Shown: in pieces, positions 28,662-40,071 of the stretch | Layout of the letters: every line of letters begins with the position of its first letter | Numbering within the stretch: position 1 is the stretch's first letter | Assembly (NCBI GenBank): GCA_000697355.1 | Contig: JNEN01001208.1 | Span: 186,001-250,000, forward strand | Direction of reading: 5' to 3' | Source of the DNA: Syncephalastrum monosporum B8922 | Lineage: Eukaryota > Mucoromycota > Mucoromycetes > Mucorales > Syncephalastraceae | DNA: 64,000 bases | Translations under genes and position numbers: made by a program | The notes under the pieces: generated by a model | Databases searched by the model: none | What the model was told of the DNA's origin: nothing | Seen by the model: only the letters and a program-made list of their open reading frames with translations

Positions 28662-30695
28662 TGGACGGACGAGTGTTTATGTTTCCCAAAATATGAAGGA
28701 AAGTAAGAAGAACGAAAGAAAAAGGCCCCAAAAGGGATATGCAAAAAAAGCCAAGTGGGAGATTCCTTTTTTTTTCTCGCTTTGGCTTCTTTCGTGAACG
28801 GAGGAAGAAAAGAAAACAGAGGAAAAATAAGAGAGAGAGCGAGTGCAAGTAAAGAGGGGAAAAAGGGCTCCAGAGAAAAAAAGAAGGGACTCTACCAAAT
28901 ATGGGCATGGCTCTTCCATCCCATCGTTTATTATGGTTGTGGCCCCGCCCATTTATATTTAATTTTTTTTTGTTTTGTGCCCAATCCTGGACCCTCTTTG
29001 CTTAACATTTGACCTCATTTGACATCACTTTAGATTTTTATAGCACCTTATTACACTTCATTATATGATAAAGAAACTGACATGGCATGGACACTGCAAG
29101 AACTACCCCTCATATGCGCTCTGCGCATCCGTGCAGTATTATTGACTTTTATTACTACCTTTTGCTATTCTGGCCTAGTCCTCTCTCCATTATATGGGTA
29201 TGATTTGGCATGCGGTGAACCTTTTTCCGGAAATCGTCAATGCTGTACATCTCCACGATTTGACCTTCTGTGCATGAATCTATCAAACGTGCTTCATGTG
29301 GATGCATACAAGCTACAACAATCCTTGCACACGCAAATTATCTCTACGTATTGAATCTTTCTCACATGTTCATGTGCAATATCCCACACCTCGGTTGAAG
29401 CACGCCCTGTGTCTGATCCCTGCATTCAGCATGGACATCCACCCACTTCTGCATGGATCACACGATGGTATATGCCTGTGCGACACGCACACACATCCCT
29501 GCCCCGCCTTTAGAAGCCACTTAACTTCCTGAAGGTTGCCATGGATGAATTTGTACCTTTTTTCTACTTATGTTTTTCTGTATTTGTTCTGAGATTCCCA
29601 GTAAATATCATATTCTGCTCCCTTTTTCGTAGTATCCACACATCGACGCTTCTTTTGTGTCCATACAAGTTCGCCGTAGGGCTACTTCAGCTTTCCATCC
29701 AAGCGGCATGTTCATTACTCTGCACATTACTGTTGACATAACGGTGTGGATGGCTTGGCATGATGGATCGACGCCAGTTTTAGTGCGGTTTGATGTTCTG
29801 GACACTGACGGATATGGATCAGTCAAGCAGCGGTCAAGCAACAGGTGCATTTCGGAGAGAAAATTGAGAAGCCGTGCTTTTCTTTTGGACCGCTTTAGTC
29901 AAACAAAAGGCATACAGTGTAAGGCGGGGGAGAAACATCGACTTGCATACAGTATACACAGTATGGTCTTGCCAAAACAGGGGAGACATCAGCGGAGCAA
30001 CATCCGGGATTGCACCATTATGCACATGTACGCAGCTGAGTACGATATTTTTTATGACAGCCAAGATATAACGTATACAAGATGGTCAGACAAAACGACG
30101 CGTGAAACAACTTTTATATGATGTCAAGAATCGCCATCCCTTAAAGTTGCTTTCTGTCTTATCTTTAAGCTATGCAGAGCTAGTTTTCAGGAGTTTGTTA
30201 TCTGGCCATAAGATTCCTCACCCGCCTAAATCTTCTTCCGCACGCCCCATTCCGTCATATCACGCGGAATCGCTAAAAAGGCAAATGGTGTGTTGATACA
30301 AGGAAGCCAGTTGCCTCATTGCATTGAGGAAATAAACAAGACAAGATCCAACAAGCCCGTAGATGAGCAAGAGGGATAAATCACTATAGTGGGTAAGAAA
30401 AAGAAAACAAGAAGAGAAGAGAAAGATAAAGAAAGGAAAAGCGCCACACATCAGGATTTTGGATGGATAGTTCCATGATGACCAATTGTCGTGCGAACAA
30501 GGAAGGCGATCAAATTTGTCAGCTCCGGTTTCCCCTCTCTTTTATTTTTTCTGGGGCAATACGACGTATCTACCATTTCTGAGGAACATACACTTGCTGG
30601 AAATGTATCATGGATGGCGAGTACTACGACAAGGACAACAAAAACATAGAAGTCTATTGCTGCAGCTCGGAAAACAGCGAAGTCGTATCGGGTTC
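28662..30695. other. Gene-poor region between Zds-like and thioesterase genes
   Basis: About 2 kb with Zds promoter, purine-rich runs (28790-28890) and no frame with coding character. Short frames around 29.0-30.4 kb show no codon bias and no recognisable motif. Confidence 0.5.
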
Positions 30696-31727
30696 ATGAT
30701 GACCAATCAGGAGTGTTCTTATTCACAAAACGCCCGCGCTTGCCCTGAATTCCTTGTTCGTTCTCGATCTTGCCAAGGTAAATCCTATTCAGATTCAAAA
30801 GTATATATAGAGACAGGATTATTTTCGTTTGCAATGCCATGATTTGCTAATCAAGTCATTTTTGACCCTCGATTTTACCCTATTTCTTATTTGATAACAC
30901 AGAACGTCGATATCACTCCATGGTAGCAGAACAAGTAACGGAAGTTGCGTCGAACGGCGTGCCGAAAGAGCAGCTCGCAACGATGCTGAATGGCCATGGA
31001 CCACAGGCTGAGCTCAACTTGGACCCCAACGCCGAGATCGCTCCTGATGGCACCCGCGAAGCCAACCTGACAGCGGAGCAGGAGCGCTTGCTGAACGAGC
31101 AAGACTCGCTTGCGATCGTCCAGAACCTCCGTCAGTCGCCGGAATGGCACGAAGTCGTTGCTTACGGCCACCTGTCAGATTCAGCAAGGGCCCATTCTCT
31201 CTCGGCCAACACCCTCCGTGGTGACGGCAAAATTGCCGTGCGTCCCCTCAAGTTCTTCAACCACGACAAGACGGAATGCATTATTGTTCTCCATCTCGGC
31301 ACCAACTTGTAAAGAGAACTTCGTCAAATTGTTTCAGGCACGGGAAAAAGATTAACACGCCCCTTCTCTATATGTAGGTGTGGACACGATGGCATTATCC
31401 ATGGCGGTCTCTTGGCAACCCTCCTCGACGAACACCTTGCCTACGTGGTATGCATATCAGAGAGCTGCCTAGTACGCAAAATGGATTGATCTTTGCTCTT
31501 TATTTTAGACTCTGCCCAGTCTGCCCAATTACACTGGTTTCACCGCCAATTTGTCGGTTGACTACCGGATGCCAGTCCGCTCCAACCAATGGGTTGTTGT
31601 CCGCGGTAAACTCGACCGCGTCGAAGGTCGCAAGGCGTACGCTGATGCCTGGATTGAGTCGGTAGATGGAGAGCACAAGATGACGGAGGCCAAGGCTCTC
31701 TACGTCAGCCCTCGCATGGACAAATAG
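30696..31727 (+). CDS. Hotdog-fold (PaaI/THEM4-like) acyl-CoA thioesterase
   Basis: Core exons 30920-31308, 31378-31447 and 31509-31727 join in phase to 225 residues from the ATG at 30920. The hotdog signature CGHDGIIHGGLLATLLDEHL has the HGG...D arrangement of PaaI/THEM4 thioesterases, followed by TANLSVDYRMPVRSNQWVVV and a strand-rich end. Such enzymes hydrolyse acyl-CoA. An upstream exon (30696-30777, GTAAAT donor, CAG acceptor before 30903) joins in phase and adds 33 residues rich in Arg/Ser (FLVRSRSCQERRYHS), which would make a mitochondrial presequence. I include it in the span but it is an inference; translation from 30920 is the safe model. Confidence 0.85.
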
Positions 31728-32164
31728 ACCTTTTTTTTCGTAATTGTTCTTTTTGTTGGATACCAGCTCCACCACATATATACTTCTTGTAATTAATAGA
31801 AATGATTCTTTTTAGATAGAAATTGAACATATATTCTCATAATTTCGCAGAATTTGGGGACTAGGGGCTTCATTGAGCAAGGAATAGAATGACTTAAGAT
31901 CACATTCAAGGGCATTATATAGTAAAGACAGACAAGTGTGGGTGCCTGAACCCAAAGTATGGGGATATCTGAGTTTTGTTGGATTGTCTCCAATGAGACT
32001 GCATAGATTTTGAACAGCTTCATTTGGGTGTAAGTGCTTGAAACCCTTTTGCACACGCACACATCCCGTCAAAAAAATTTTGACCGCGCCCGAAGGAAAT
32101 AAAAAGCCCCGATCATCCTTCATTTCTTCTTCTCCTTCCTCGCCCCTTCTCCCCTTCTTCAGAC
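31728..32164. other. Intergenic region upstream of elongase
   Basis: Thioesterase 3' region and elongase promoter. A pyrimidine-rich leader (CTTCTTCTCCTTCC) directly precedes the elongase ATG, as in highly expressed fungal genes. Confidence 0.5.
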
Positions 32165-33090
32165 ATGGCTTCGTCCGCAGTTGAGATCGACCGGCTCACC
32201 ACTATTCCCGGCATCCCCTTCCCTGAGTTCTATGAGCTCTTCATGGATTGGAAGACCCCGCTCATCATCGCTTCGACGTATGCCCTTACCATCAAACTCT
32301 TGAACCCTTCCTCGTCTGCTTCCAAGCTGTCTCGTGTCGAAGCCAAGAACCGTGGTGTCGACGATGCCTCTAAGAAGTCGACTTCGAGCAAGCTCATGAC
32401 CCCCTTTGTCTTTTTGCATAACCTCGCCCTGGCCGTCTATTCCATCATCACTTTCTACAACATGGCTACGGGTATGAAGCGCGCCTGGTTCGACCGCAAC
32501 ATCTCGATGCACGATGCCGTAAGTTTTGCACATAGATGCGCATGAATGGTAGAGAAGGAATGGTTGACTCAATGGCTATGTAGTACTGCGACAAGGATGA
32601 ATTCCTGTGGGATGACTCGCTCGGTTACTGGGGCTACCTCTTTTATCTGTCAAAGTTCTACGAGGTCGTTGATACCGCTATCATCCTCCTCAAGGGTCGC
32701 CGCTCTTCCCTCCTCCAGACCTACCACCACTCGGGTGCGATGCTCACCATGTGGTCCGGTATCCGCTACAAGGCCACTCCTATCTGGATCTTTGTCCTCT
32801 TCAACTCCTTTGTCCATTCCGTCATGTACTGCTACTACGCCGCCACTTCCATCGGCCTGCACCCCCCTGGCAAGCGCTACTTGACCTCCATCCAAATCTC
32901 GCAGTTCCTCCTCGGCATGTCTCTCGCTATCAGCTACCTCTTTGTCCCCAACTGCATGGACACCCCCGGTCAGCGTTTTGCTGTCTTCATCAACGTCGGC
33001 TATCTCCTCCCCTTGACCTACCTCTTTGTCGACTTTGCTCGCAAGACCTATGGCAAGCGCATCGCCGCCGCCATGAAGAAGTCCCAGTAA
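32165..33090 (+). CDS. ELO-family fatty acid elongase (PUFA-type)
   Basis: Two exons, 32165-32518 and 32584-33090, join in phase to 286 residues, normal for ELO proteins. It is the 3-ketoacyl-CoA synthase of the ER elongation cycle. Motifs: WGYLFYLSKFYEVVDTAI (KxxExxDT), the histidine box LLQTYHHSGAML, NSFVHSVMYCYYA, and a basic C-terminal end KRIAAAMKKSQ usable for ER retention. Several hydrophobic segments fit a multi-pass membrane protein. The His box reads Q-x-x-H-H rather than H-x-x-H-H, a form I associate with polyunsaturated-fatty-acid elongases of algae and Mortierella. Strong C-ending codon bias suggests high expression. Substrate chain length is not predictable here. Confidence 0.94.
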
Positions 33091-36000
33091 TTCATATTTC
33101 TGTTGGGTCTCTTATCTTGCTTTACTTTACACTTTTTTTTGTCATGCATATTCCCTACTACTTCTCCTCCCCTTCCCTCGTTTGCCACTCTTACTCATTC
33201 ATTCCATTCCATCTTCATTTTTCTGTAAATCATTAAATATAACATACACGCATCATTTTTTTCTCCTTTTGGGATTTGGAACGGGATGGTGCGGATATCA
33301 TGCCCTGGTCCATACAGGCAAATAGTGTACCGTAAATAAACCTGCAGCCCAAGAATCGTTGTGAAACTTTTCTCATTCCGGGTTTAACACCCTGCCGTTC
33401 CTATAGTTGATAAGTTACATCCTCATATGTGCATAGAATGCATGCTCTGAATTACGTATGGTTATTACGATCGCCAGATAGACGCATCGTTGTACAGCAT
33501 TGTCCGTATTCTCGTGCAAAGTCAACTCGTGAATCAGCGACTAGGAAATGAAAAAAGGGAAATAGAGAGCGTTGCAAACTGTGCGCGGCACCCAACTTTG
33601 GGGCCCCCAGCATAGCAGCATGTGACATCCCACTCTACACAACAATTATTTTGCCGTCAGAGATTGATCGCACCTCCAATCATATATTTGGTAGGATAAG
33701 GGTCCGTGCACTCTATCACGCGGAAATCTTGCCCCAAACGACGACTCCCGCATTTTTCCATTTTTACCGGTTCATTTTTCTTGCACTTCGACTGCACAAG
33801 AAAGAAACATGGCTCCCACGTGACCTCCTATTTATATACTTGATGTCATTGTGGTCAATAAACAGACACTTTACACTTGCAAAGTACAACATTGTAAACC
33901 ATTATATAGTATATACATGTTCAATAGATGCCGAAGTAATTTGATCATCATACTGGTGTATCTGCATAGTATTCTTCCGATAGGCACCCTCACTGGGGCT
34001 CAATCGTGGTTTATATTTCAGCTGTCAACGATCACTTGTGCTATTTCCTTCTTATCGCTGCTGAAATCTGCTCTAGCACTTTATTAAATAGATTGTCGAT
34101 GGTGACTAGCGTATGCACTGTCGTTGGTATCAGAGCTGCATCACTGGTCTCGGCAGACTTATCAGATTCGAATGATTGTCAGTTAGAGCTGCGGCGGAGA
34201 ACGGGAGGTGTGCTTTCTGACTTTCTTACGTTGTAGCGCATAACAGCGTGACTGACTCAGCTGCCGAATGCTTGCAGTACGGCTTAAACGAGCTGTATTT
34301 TTCGGTGTTTCGTACTTGTTGGTGTCATCTCGACCGTCACCACACGATGGTTTTCTTTTTTAAAACTGTGATGGCCTTGTCTTTAGCCATAGCACATCAT
34401 TACTGGTGATGGGGTAGTCATCCACCGCTGTCGGGTGGACGACGCCTATGGCGCTACGCTGCGTAATACACGGCTTCGAGTTTGAACGCGGCAGTCTCAC
34501 GATCAGCGGCCGCTGAAATGAGCTCATTGTGGTGGGAGGATAACGAGCCGTGTAATTATGACTTTGTCCTGGTCCTCTGCTACCTACGAGGTTCCGGGAT
34601 CGCGTAACCTGCGCCTTGGCACCCGTTGAAAATATCTTTTAACCCGGCTCGTAGTGGTGGCCAATAGGTGCTGATGTCAAAGCAGCGTGCACTACAAAAT
34701 TCGCCCACTTGAGTGACAGAAGTGCGTACGTGCGAATGTCGACTGTGTTGACGACAGGGAACTGAGCCCTCAGCTCCCGGAAAGCCTGTTTAATACAGTG
34801 GCGGGACACATCTTCCAGCTTCGGGACGTTTGTTACAGAGAGACGTTGTCCACTTTATCGGCACTTCGAAAGTCGCCTGTACGCAAAACGTACAGTAGAT
34901 CTCACAGCCTCCAGATTCTCCACAGAGTGCGTTGGTGCGAAAAAGATTCATATTTGAGTGTAAAAGCAGCCTTGCCGGTCTCAGGAGAAAATTTCAGAAA
35001 TAAGAAAAAGGGTCTAGACAGGAAAGGGTATCTGGAGCTATTCATCGATAAAAATAATACAAAGCATACCGATCGAACAAATAAAAGAAGGAATCAAAGA
35101 TAGAGGAGGGAAAATAGAAAGAGACGGAATAATATGATGATGTGTGGTGTGCGCCACGAGGTTATCGCGGGGGACAGAGTCACTTCAGGTTATACAAATC
35201 GCTTGTCGAATTTTACTCGTGACAGATAATACCATATGGTAACCTAACTTTTTAAGCACCATACACACCCTCTGAAGCGTATTTCTTTTTGTGCATTAGG
35301 TGCATTCATTTGGAAAGTGAGAACCGACCCCGTATCGCAGAGTAACATGACAGGGAGCAGTTACAAAGGAAAAGCCGATTAACAGAGTGACGTGGGTGGA
35401 TGTAGTGAGAACTTTCACGCGCCGAGAGCCTGAAGGGACAGTCGACACTATCTGTCACCGCCTGAGGTGCGAAGGCTTGTTTAGCGGAAATGTATGCCCT
35501 GACACGTTGACTCTTTTGCCGCCACACTAAATGATCGATCAGATGTGAAAAATAATACAGTGGTAGGATTGTTCGAGTTCTATACATAATCGCTTGCAAG
35601 TCACCCATGCACAGACGCAACAGTGAACTGCTGTCGAGCGATTGAAACGGAGGAGATTTTTCCATTCCTGGGTATCGCATGGAAGGCACCTGACAATCCG
35701 AGGATGATCTGGGACCACCCGAATTCTTTGATCCAATCAAAGACTGCTGGTTGTTTAAGGTGTTTTCCCAAACAATGACACACGCTTACAATGACGCACG
35801 CTTACAACATTTTATAAGACATATGGCTATGGAACACCCGGTTTTTTCAACTCTCTTTCCTCCTTCAGTGTGAGATATAGAAATGGTCTCGATGATCGCA
35901 GACCATATCAATCACTGGCTCGATTTATGAATCTGTCGTGCACCTGTCGATCGTTAAACCACGCTGTAAGCTTGCTGCGGATTGAGCTACAATGGGAAGC

Positions 36001-36129
36001 TGAGGTAGGCGTCTACGCCACTCCAGTGCGGGCTGCCTCACTCTGTAATAGCCATCCTGAAGCTGGAAAATGCGCGCCGCCCACCGCATCGCTGTTTCAC
36101 CAGCTGTGCAAGGCACCCAAAAAGCACCA
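33091..36129. other. 3-kb gene-free region with possible retroelement relics
   Basis: No intact gene. Around 34600-34860 the minus strand shows a short gag-like reading (KLEDVSRHCIKQAFREL) with weak similarity to the plus strand near 36030, hinting at an old, inverted Ty3/gypsy relic. The rest is featureless AT-rich sequence. Confidence 0.4.
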
Positions 36130-36915
36130 CACATACCTTGCTGTCTTCACCGAAACCCAAGCCTGCTCGCTGGCCGAACAACGCTCACATGTAGACCATA
36201 CCATCCCACGGTCGAAGTTGCTCAACCTCCATTCGGTCCTATTTACCCGCTGCCCCAAGACGAACTGCGCGAGCTGTGTGAAATATCACCAATTTTAAGA
36301 GCGGGTTCATCCGCCCATCTACAAGTCCCCCAGGGGCCCCAATCTTTCTTTATCAAGAAAAAGGTTGGTTCATCATGCATGTGTATCGACTACCGTGGCC
36401 TTAATAAATTCACCATCAAGAACCGCTACCCGCTGCCTCTCATCAACGACATGCTCGAACGTTTTGCGTCTGCTGCCGTCTTCACCGATTTGGATGTCCG
36501 CAACGCATACGATAGGATCCGCATCGCTGCCGGGAACGAATGGAAAACAGCTTTCCATACCCGTTATGGCCACCACGAGTACCGCGTAATGCCGTTTGGC
36601 CTGACTGACGCGCCCGCCTCCTTTCAAGCCCTTATCAACGATGTTCTCCGCCCGTTCCTTGGCCTGTTTGTCGTCGTGTATCTCGATGACATTCTGATCT
36701 TCAGTACCTCACAAACCGAGCATGACCGCCATCGCTCTCGTCCTTGAGCGACTACGTCAAAGCTGACCTCTACGTCAAAGCGTCTAAGAGTGAGTTTGAC
36801 GTCGATAAAGTCGAATTCCTCGGTTTCCGCGTCGGCCGCTCCGGCACCGGCATGACCCCGCCAAGATCCAATATATCATGGATTGGCCCACCCCAACCTC
36901 CGTCAAGAGTATTTA
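36130..36915 (+). pseudogene. Broken Ty3/gypsy pol fragment (reverse transcriptase)
   Basis: The longest frame holds reverse transcriptase motifs: CIDYRGLNKFTIKNRYPLPL, FTDLDVRNAYDRIRI, MPFGLTDAPASFQALIND and the catalytic VVYLDDILIFS (YLDD). Upstream the pre-RT linker (FTETQACSLAEQRS and PFGPIYPLPQDELREL) is in different frames, and after about 36740 the reading shifts again (SKSEFDVDKVEFLGFRVG, then WPTPTSVKS). At least two frameshifts plus missing protease, RNase H and integrase mean a dead fragment. A sequence near 37455-37475 (GGGGGGTAATGTCACGA) resembles a polypurine tract followed by an LTR start, but no matching LTR was found. Confidence 0.85.
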
Positions 36916-37481
36916 AAACGTAGGGTCACGTTGTTATGCGGTAAAACGTAAGAAAGGCAGAAGCACACCTCCCATTTTCCGTCCCAGCTCTAACTAACAC
37001 TCATGTATCACTTAAGTCTGATGAGTCTGCTGCATCCAATGATCCAGCATTGGTGCCAACGACAGTACAGACGCTGGCGACAATCGACAATCTGGTCACA
37101 ACATACGGCAAAGGCTTTTTGGAGGCGGTCGTTATTTCCGGTGATCATTGGCTTATGGCCACTGCATTGGATGCTTTCGTACACCGCAACACTCCTTGAT
37201 GACTGCGCCAAGGGCGATCAGACCTCTTTCTGTGATGCTTCGGAAGCTCACGTCCGCACGAAACACTTCTATGGCACAGAGTACTACGAGGTCTCGATAT
37301 ACCTGGGCCATTTGGAGTTCCTTATATCTTTCGGACAATTAATTATCGTGGGCGGCTTCTTTGGAAGCTTAGTCACCGATGAGCGTACGGGGGTTCGTAG
37401 GCTCGTCCATCCATGGCTAGCAACACCCATCGCTCTCGCAGAGCTCGAACCTAGGAAGGGGGGTAATGTCACGATCAAAGA
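36916..37481. other. Unassigned stretch between gypsy fragment and open frame
   Basis: Contains overlapping short frames in different phases (SDESAASNDPALVPTTVQT; later LGHLEFLISFGQLIIVGGFF) with no recognisable domain. Probably element-derived. Confidence 0.3.
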
Positions 37482-38210
37482 GTGACATTGTCAACCTGCC
37501 GTATTGGAAAAACCCACGAAGGCAGACACTTTCTGACACGAACAAAGCCTGGGATCTACACGCGATCGAACAGTCTATTACGCCAGTATGGCAAAGTCCA
37601 TGCTGATCGCGAGTGGTCTTTCATCAGCAGTCGCTTTGCCGCCAAAGGATTTTTCCCTGTCAATCCGCTGAATTTCGGTAGTCACCCGAATATACCGTAT
37701 CGCAAGGCTGCAATGACCCACATCTTGGTGTCATCAATTCTGGCATGCCTTTCTCGGATGACAGCAAGAGGAGACGAAGTCCGCATAGTTTTTCAAACAG
37801 CCCTGCGGATACCAACAATCCAGAAATTGGTCGAAAATTCCAACATCACCAACTTCACGACTCTTCATGAGCATTTATCTCAAGTTCAAGGTGATTCCAT
37901 ACGATGTGTAAAGACCAAAGATTCCTGTACTGACCCCGCGGCACTCTTCTCCACAGATCACCCTGTGAGTTCCTACCTGTCCCACACGATAATAATCCTG
38001 GCCATGCTCGAGAAGACCGCCCAAACCAATGACATACCGTGCAATTTGATCGGTGCTTTGCAGACATTGAAAAAAGAAACGCTCGCGCTAATCAATTCTG
38101 GGTATACGGCTGCCCTCAAAACGGCAAATAACGAAAGTCGTGAAAGCGTTCCGAGTCGATCACCCCGCACTGTTCCCAGCATGAACAATCAATATACTGT
38201 ACTACAGTAG
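37482..38210 (+). CDS. Unassigned open reading frame, 166-242 residues
   Basis: A long plus-strand frame with no stop from 37482; the first in-frame ATG is at 37713, so either the protein starts there (165 residues) or an upstream spliced exon exists. The sequence is mixed helical (MTARGDEVRIVFQTALRIP, TIIILAMLEKTAQTNDIPCN) and resembles no family I know. Its last codons lie inside the terminal repeat of the MITE at 38205, so the present stop was supplied by the insertion. It could be a remnant of a larger gene or element protein. Confidence 0.35.
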   Translation: MTLSTCRIGKTHEGRHFLTRTKPGIYTRSNSLLRQYGKVHADREWSFISSRFAAKGFFPVNPLNFGSHPNIPYRKAAMTHILVSSILACLSRMTARGDEVRIVFQTALRIPTIQKLVENSNITNFTTLHEHLSQVQGDSIRCVKTKDSCTDPAALFSTDHPVSSYLSHTIIILAMLEKTAQTNDIPCNLIGALQTLKKETLALINSGYTAALKTANNESRESVPSRSPRTVPSMNNQYTVLQ

Positions 38211-38378
38211 CCGCGCGGATAAGTGATACGCTCGGGAAATCCAAAAAATATAACCAAGGCCAGAATATAACCTATCTGGACGTAGCTGCGCGGATACATT
38301 ACACCTCGAGAAATTGGAAAAGAATAACTTAGGCCAGAATATAACTTATCTGCGTATAACTTATCCGCGCGGCTGCCC
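38205..38378. mobile_element. pogo-like MITE with internal tandem duplication
   Basis: The left end CAGTAGCCGCGCGGATAAG and the right end, read inversely, GGGCAGCCGCGCGGATAAG are terminal inverted repeats, flanked by TA on each side as in Tc1/mariner-pogo insertions. The internal part consists of two tandem ~73-bp units (38206-38281 and 38282-38354), each starting with GCGCGGATA and containing GGCCAGAATATAAC. No coding capacity. Confidence 0.7.
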
Positions 38379-38827
38379 TATACAATCTACCTGAGCTAAA
38401 TACATACGAGTTGCTCTAATCAGCGTAAAGAGTCATCCTATTTAGGCTGCGGCAGAGGCTATGGTTCAAATCATCCTTATTTAGTTGGGGGTTGGCCGTA
38501 TCATTTATCTTCTTGATATTATGCTACTATAACACAAATCTTCAAAACCGCTTAACGACATAATTACACCTCAAAAGAGAATATGCAGGTGATAAGGCCA
38601 CAGCTACCACGACAGCTGCTGCAACAACAGCAGAAACAAACGCCACTGTGGTCACAAAAATGAATATCATAGACCGGACCGTTGGTGCGGGACACTGCGT
38701 CGGATTCGATCCCATCAGCCATTCCGAAAAGTACAAAATGCAGTTCGCCATTTAAAGACTTTATAGACTATCTTCTTCATAAACCAGAAGCCTCAGACTA
38801 AACGTGCTCTGAGCAACGCAAGCGTTA
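38379..38827. other. Gene-free stretch with a second TIR-like end
   Basis: Near 38485-38500 the string GTTGGCCGTATCA matches the end of the MITE at 13791-14074, so a partial relative of that element may sit here. A short minus-strand frame (38751-38542) with an Ala/Val-rich hydrophobic segment is not supported otherwise. Confidence 0.4.
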
Positions 38828-39676
38828 ATGAAGTGGTCAGGGACTTGTCTTCTCCGCGTACAACCGGTGCGGCAAAAATGCAAATCCCAGCTCCAGGCAA
38901 CGACTCTGAGTTTGCCTACTCATATACCGTTTACTCCCCGTGCGGCTCGCCCTCAGCCTAATCTTGAGCCTTGTCAAACCTGTGATGCCCATGTGGACGG
39001 CTGTCCCCGAGTGGAAAAACGTAATACTCTGTATATAAGTGATCTAGCTGACTATCTTGCTCCTGTATTTTGTTGATAGCAAAAAAAGACAGAAAGCAGC
39101 TGAAGGCATTGTTTGAATGCCAAATTCAATCTTACTATGGCTATGACGAAGTCATCTACACCGATGGGTCTTTCTTTCAAAACGAACAGAAGGCAGGAGC
39201 CGGGATTGTTTTCGGAATAAATGACCATCGCAACTTCTCTATCCCACTTCCCATGGCGAGATCAAACAATGAAGCGGAAGCACTGGTAGTTGTAGAATAC
39301 TACACGATACTGTTACCGGTTATCCAAACGCGTCTTCCAATCTATTAGGCGATCGTACACGCTCTTAACAGGGTTCTATATACTGCTTCTGTTGTCATTT
39401 GCACCGACAGTTTGAGTACCATCCAAAAGGTCCACAGTGGACGCAATGCAAGCGGATACATCAACATTCTTCGAGACGTGATCCGTGTACGCACAGGGAT
39501 CACCGAGCTAGTAAGTCAGTACGCTCTCTTCTTTAAAACAATGATCTCATCACGTAAGCCCACTAATTTAGATCAAGGTTCCCGCGCACGTCGGTATCCA
39601 CGGCAACGAATTGGCTGATTGTTTGGCAAAGTTGGGAGCGCGGCTGGCCCCAGGAAATACCCTCCATTTGAGGTAG
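38828..39676 (+). CDS. Single-domain ribonuclease HI with introns
   Basis: Four exons (38828-39020, 39080-39285, 39349-39510, 39572-39676) join in phase to 221 residues. The RNase HI core is complete: VIYTDGSFF (first Asp), NNEAEALAIVHAL (Glu, formed across intron 2), ICTDSLSTIQ (second Asp), and IKVPAHVGIHGNELADCLAK (His and last Asp). It has a Cys-containing N-terminal region (CQTCDAHVDGCP) instead of a hybrid-binding domain. The arrangement resembles the RNase H module of LINE-type retrotransposons, yet no reverse transcriptase adjoins and three GT-AG introns interrupt it, so it looks like a domesticated or host gene. The exon 1 start is less sure than the core. Confidence 0.72.
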
Positions 39677-40071
39677 TCGCACATTCTACATTATCACTTA
39701 ATGGCTGTACAAAATAATCTTTGGATATTGCGCTGCGCTGTCTTCATCTTTCCTGCATCTTGTACTACTAAGTTGGATCTTTCTAGAGAGTAAGGTGTAC
39801 ATAGTTTTGATACAATCAGCGCTGTTTTGATCTTTGGACTATCAGCATCAGTTTTAGTTGTGCAAAACATGAAATTCATGTGAGAATCGTCCTTGATTAC
39901 AGAAAATTGAAACTATACAAAGATTTCATATATGAAAAGAATTTGATGATGTGGATGTTACGTTGGGGTTGCGTGAGCAGATGAGTACGAAGAGGAAAGG
40001 GATATGGTGAGAAACAAGCAATAGGAAAGAGAGAGAGAGAGAGTGAGGAAGAGGAGACGATAGGACATGGA
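39677..40071. other. 3' intergenic gap between RNase H and Fip1 genes
   Basis: AT-rich, with a (GA)n run at about 40029-40044 near the Fip1 stop. No gene. Confidence 0.5.

Noticed and set aside
29541..30121. 154-codon plus-strand frame near 29.66-30.12 kb
   Set aside because: No codon bias, no start context, no motif; composition resembles translated AT-rich intergenic DNA.
34600..34860. Gag-like relic on the minus strand
   Set aside because: Only a short weak match to another uncertain segment; not enough for a separate mobile-element call.
37455..37500. Polypurine tract and LTR start
   Set aside because: The GGGGGGTAATGTCACGA motif looks right for a gypsy 3' LTR boundary, but I found no second LTR copy or LTR end in the window.
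38680..38712. Possible tRNA B-box (GGATTCGATCC)
   Set aside because: No matching A-box or cloverleaf could be drawn upstream on either strand.
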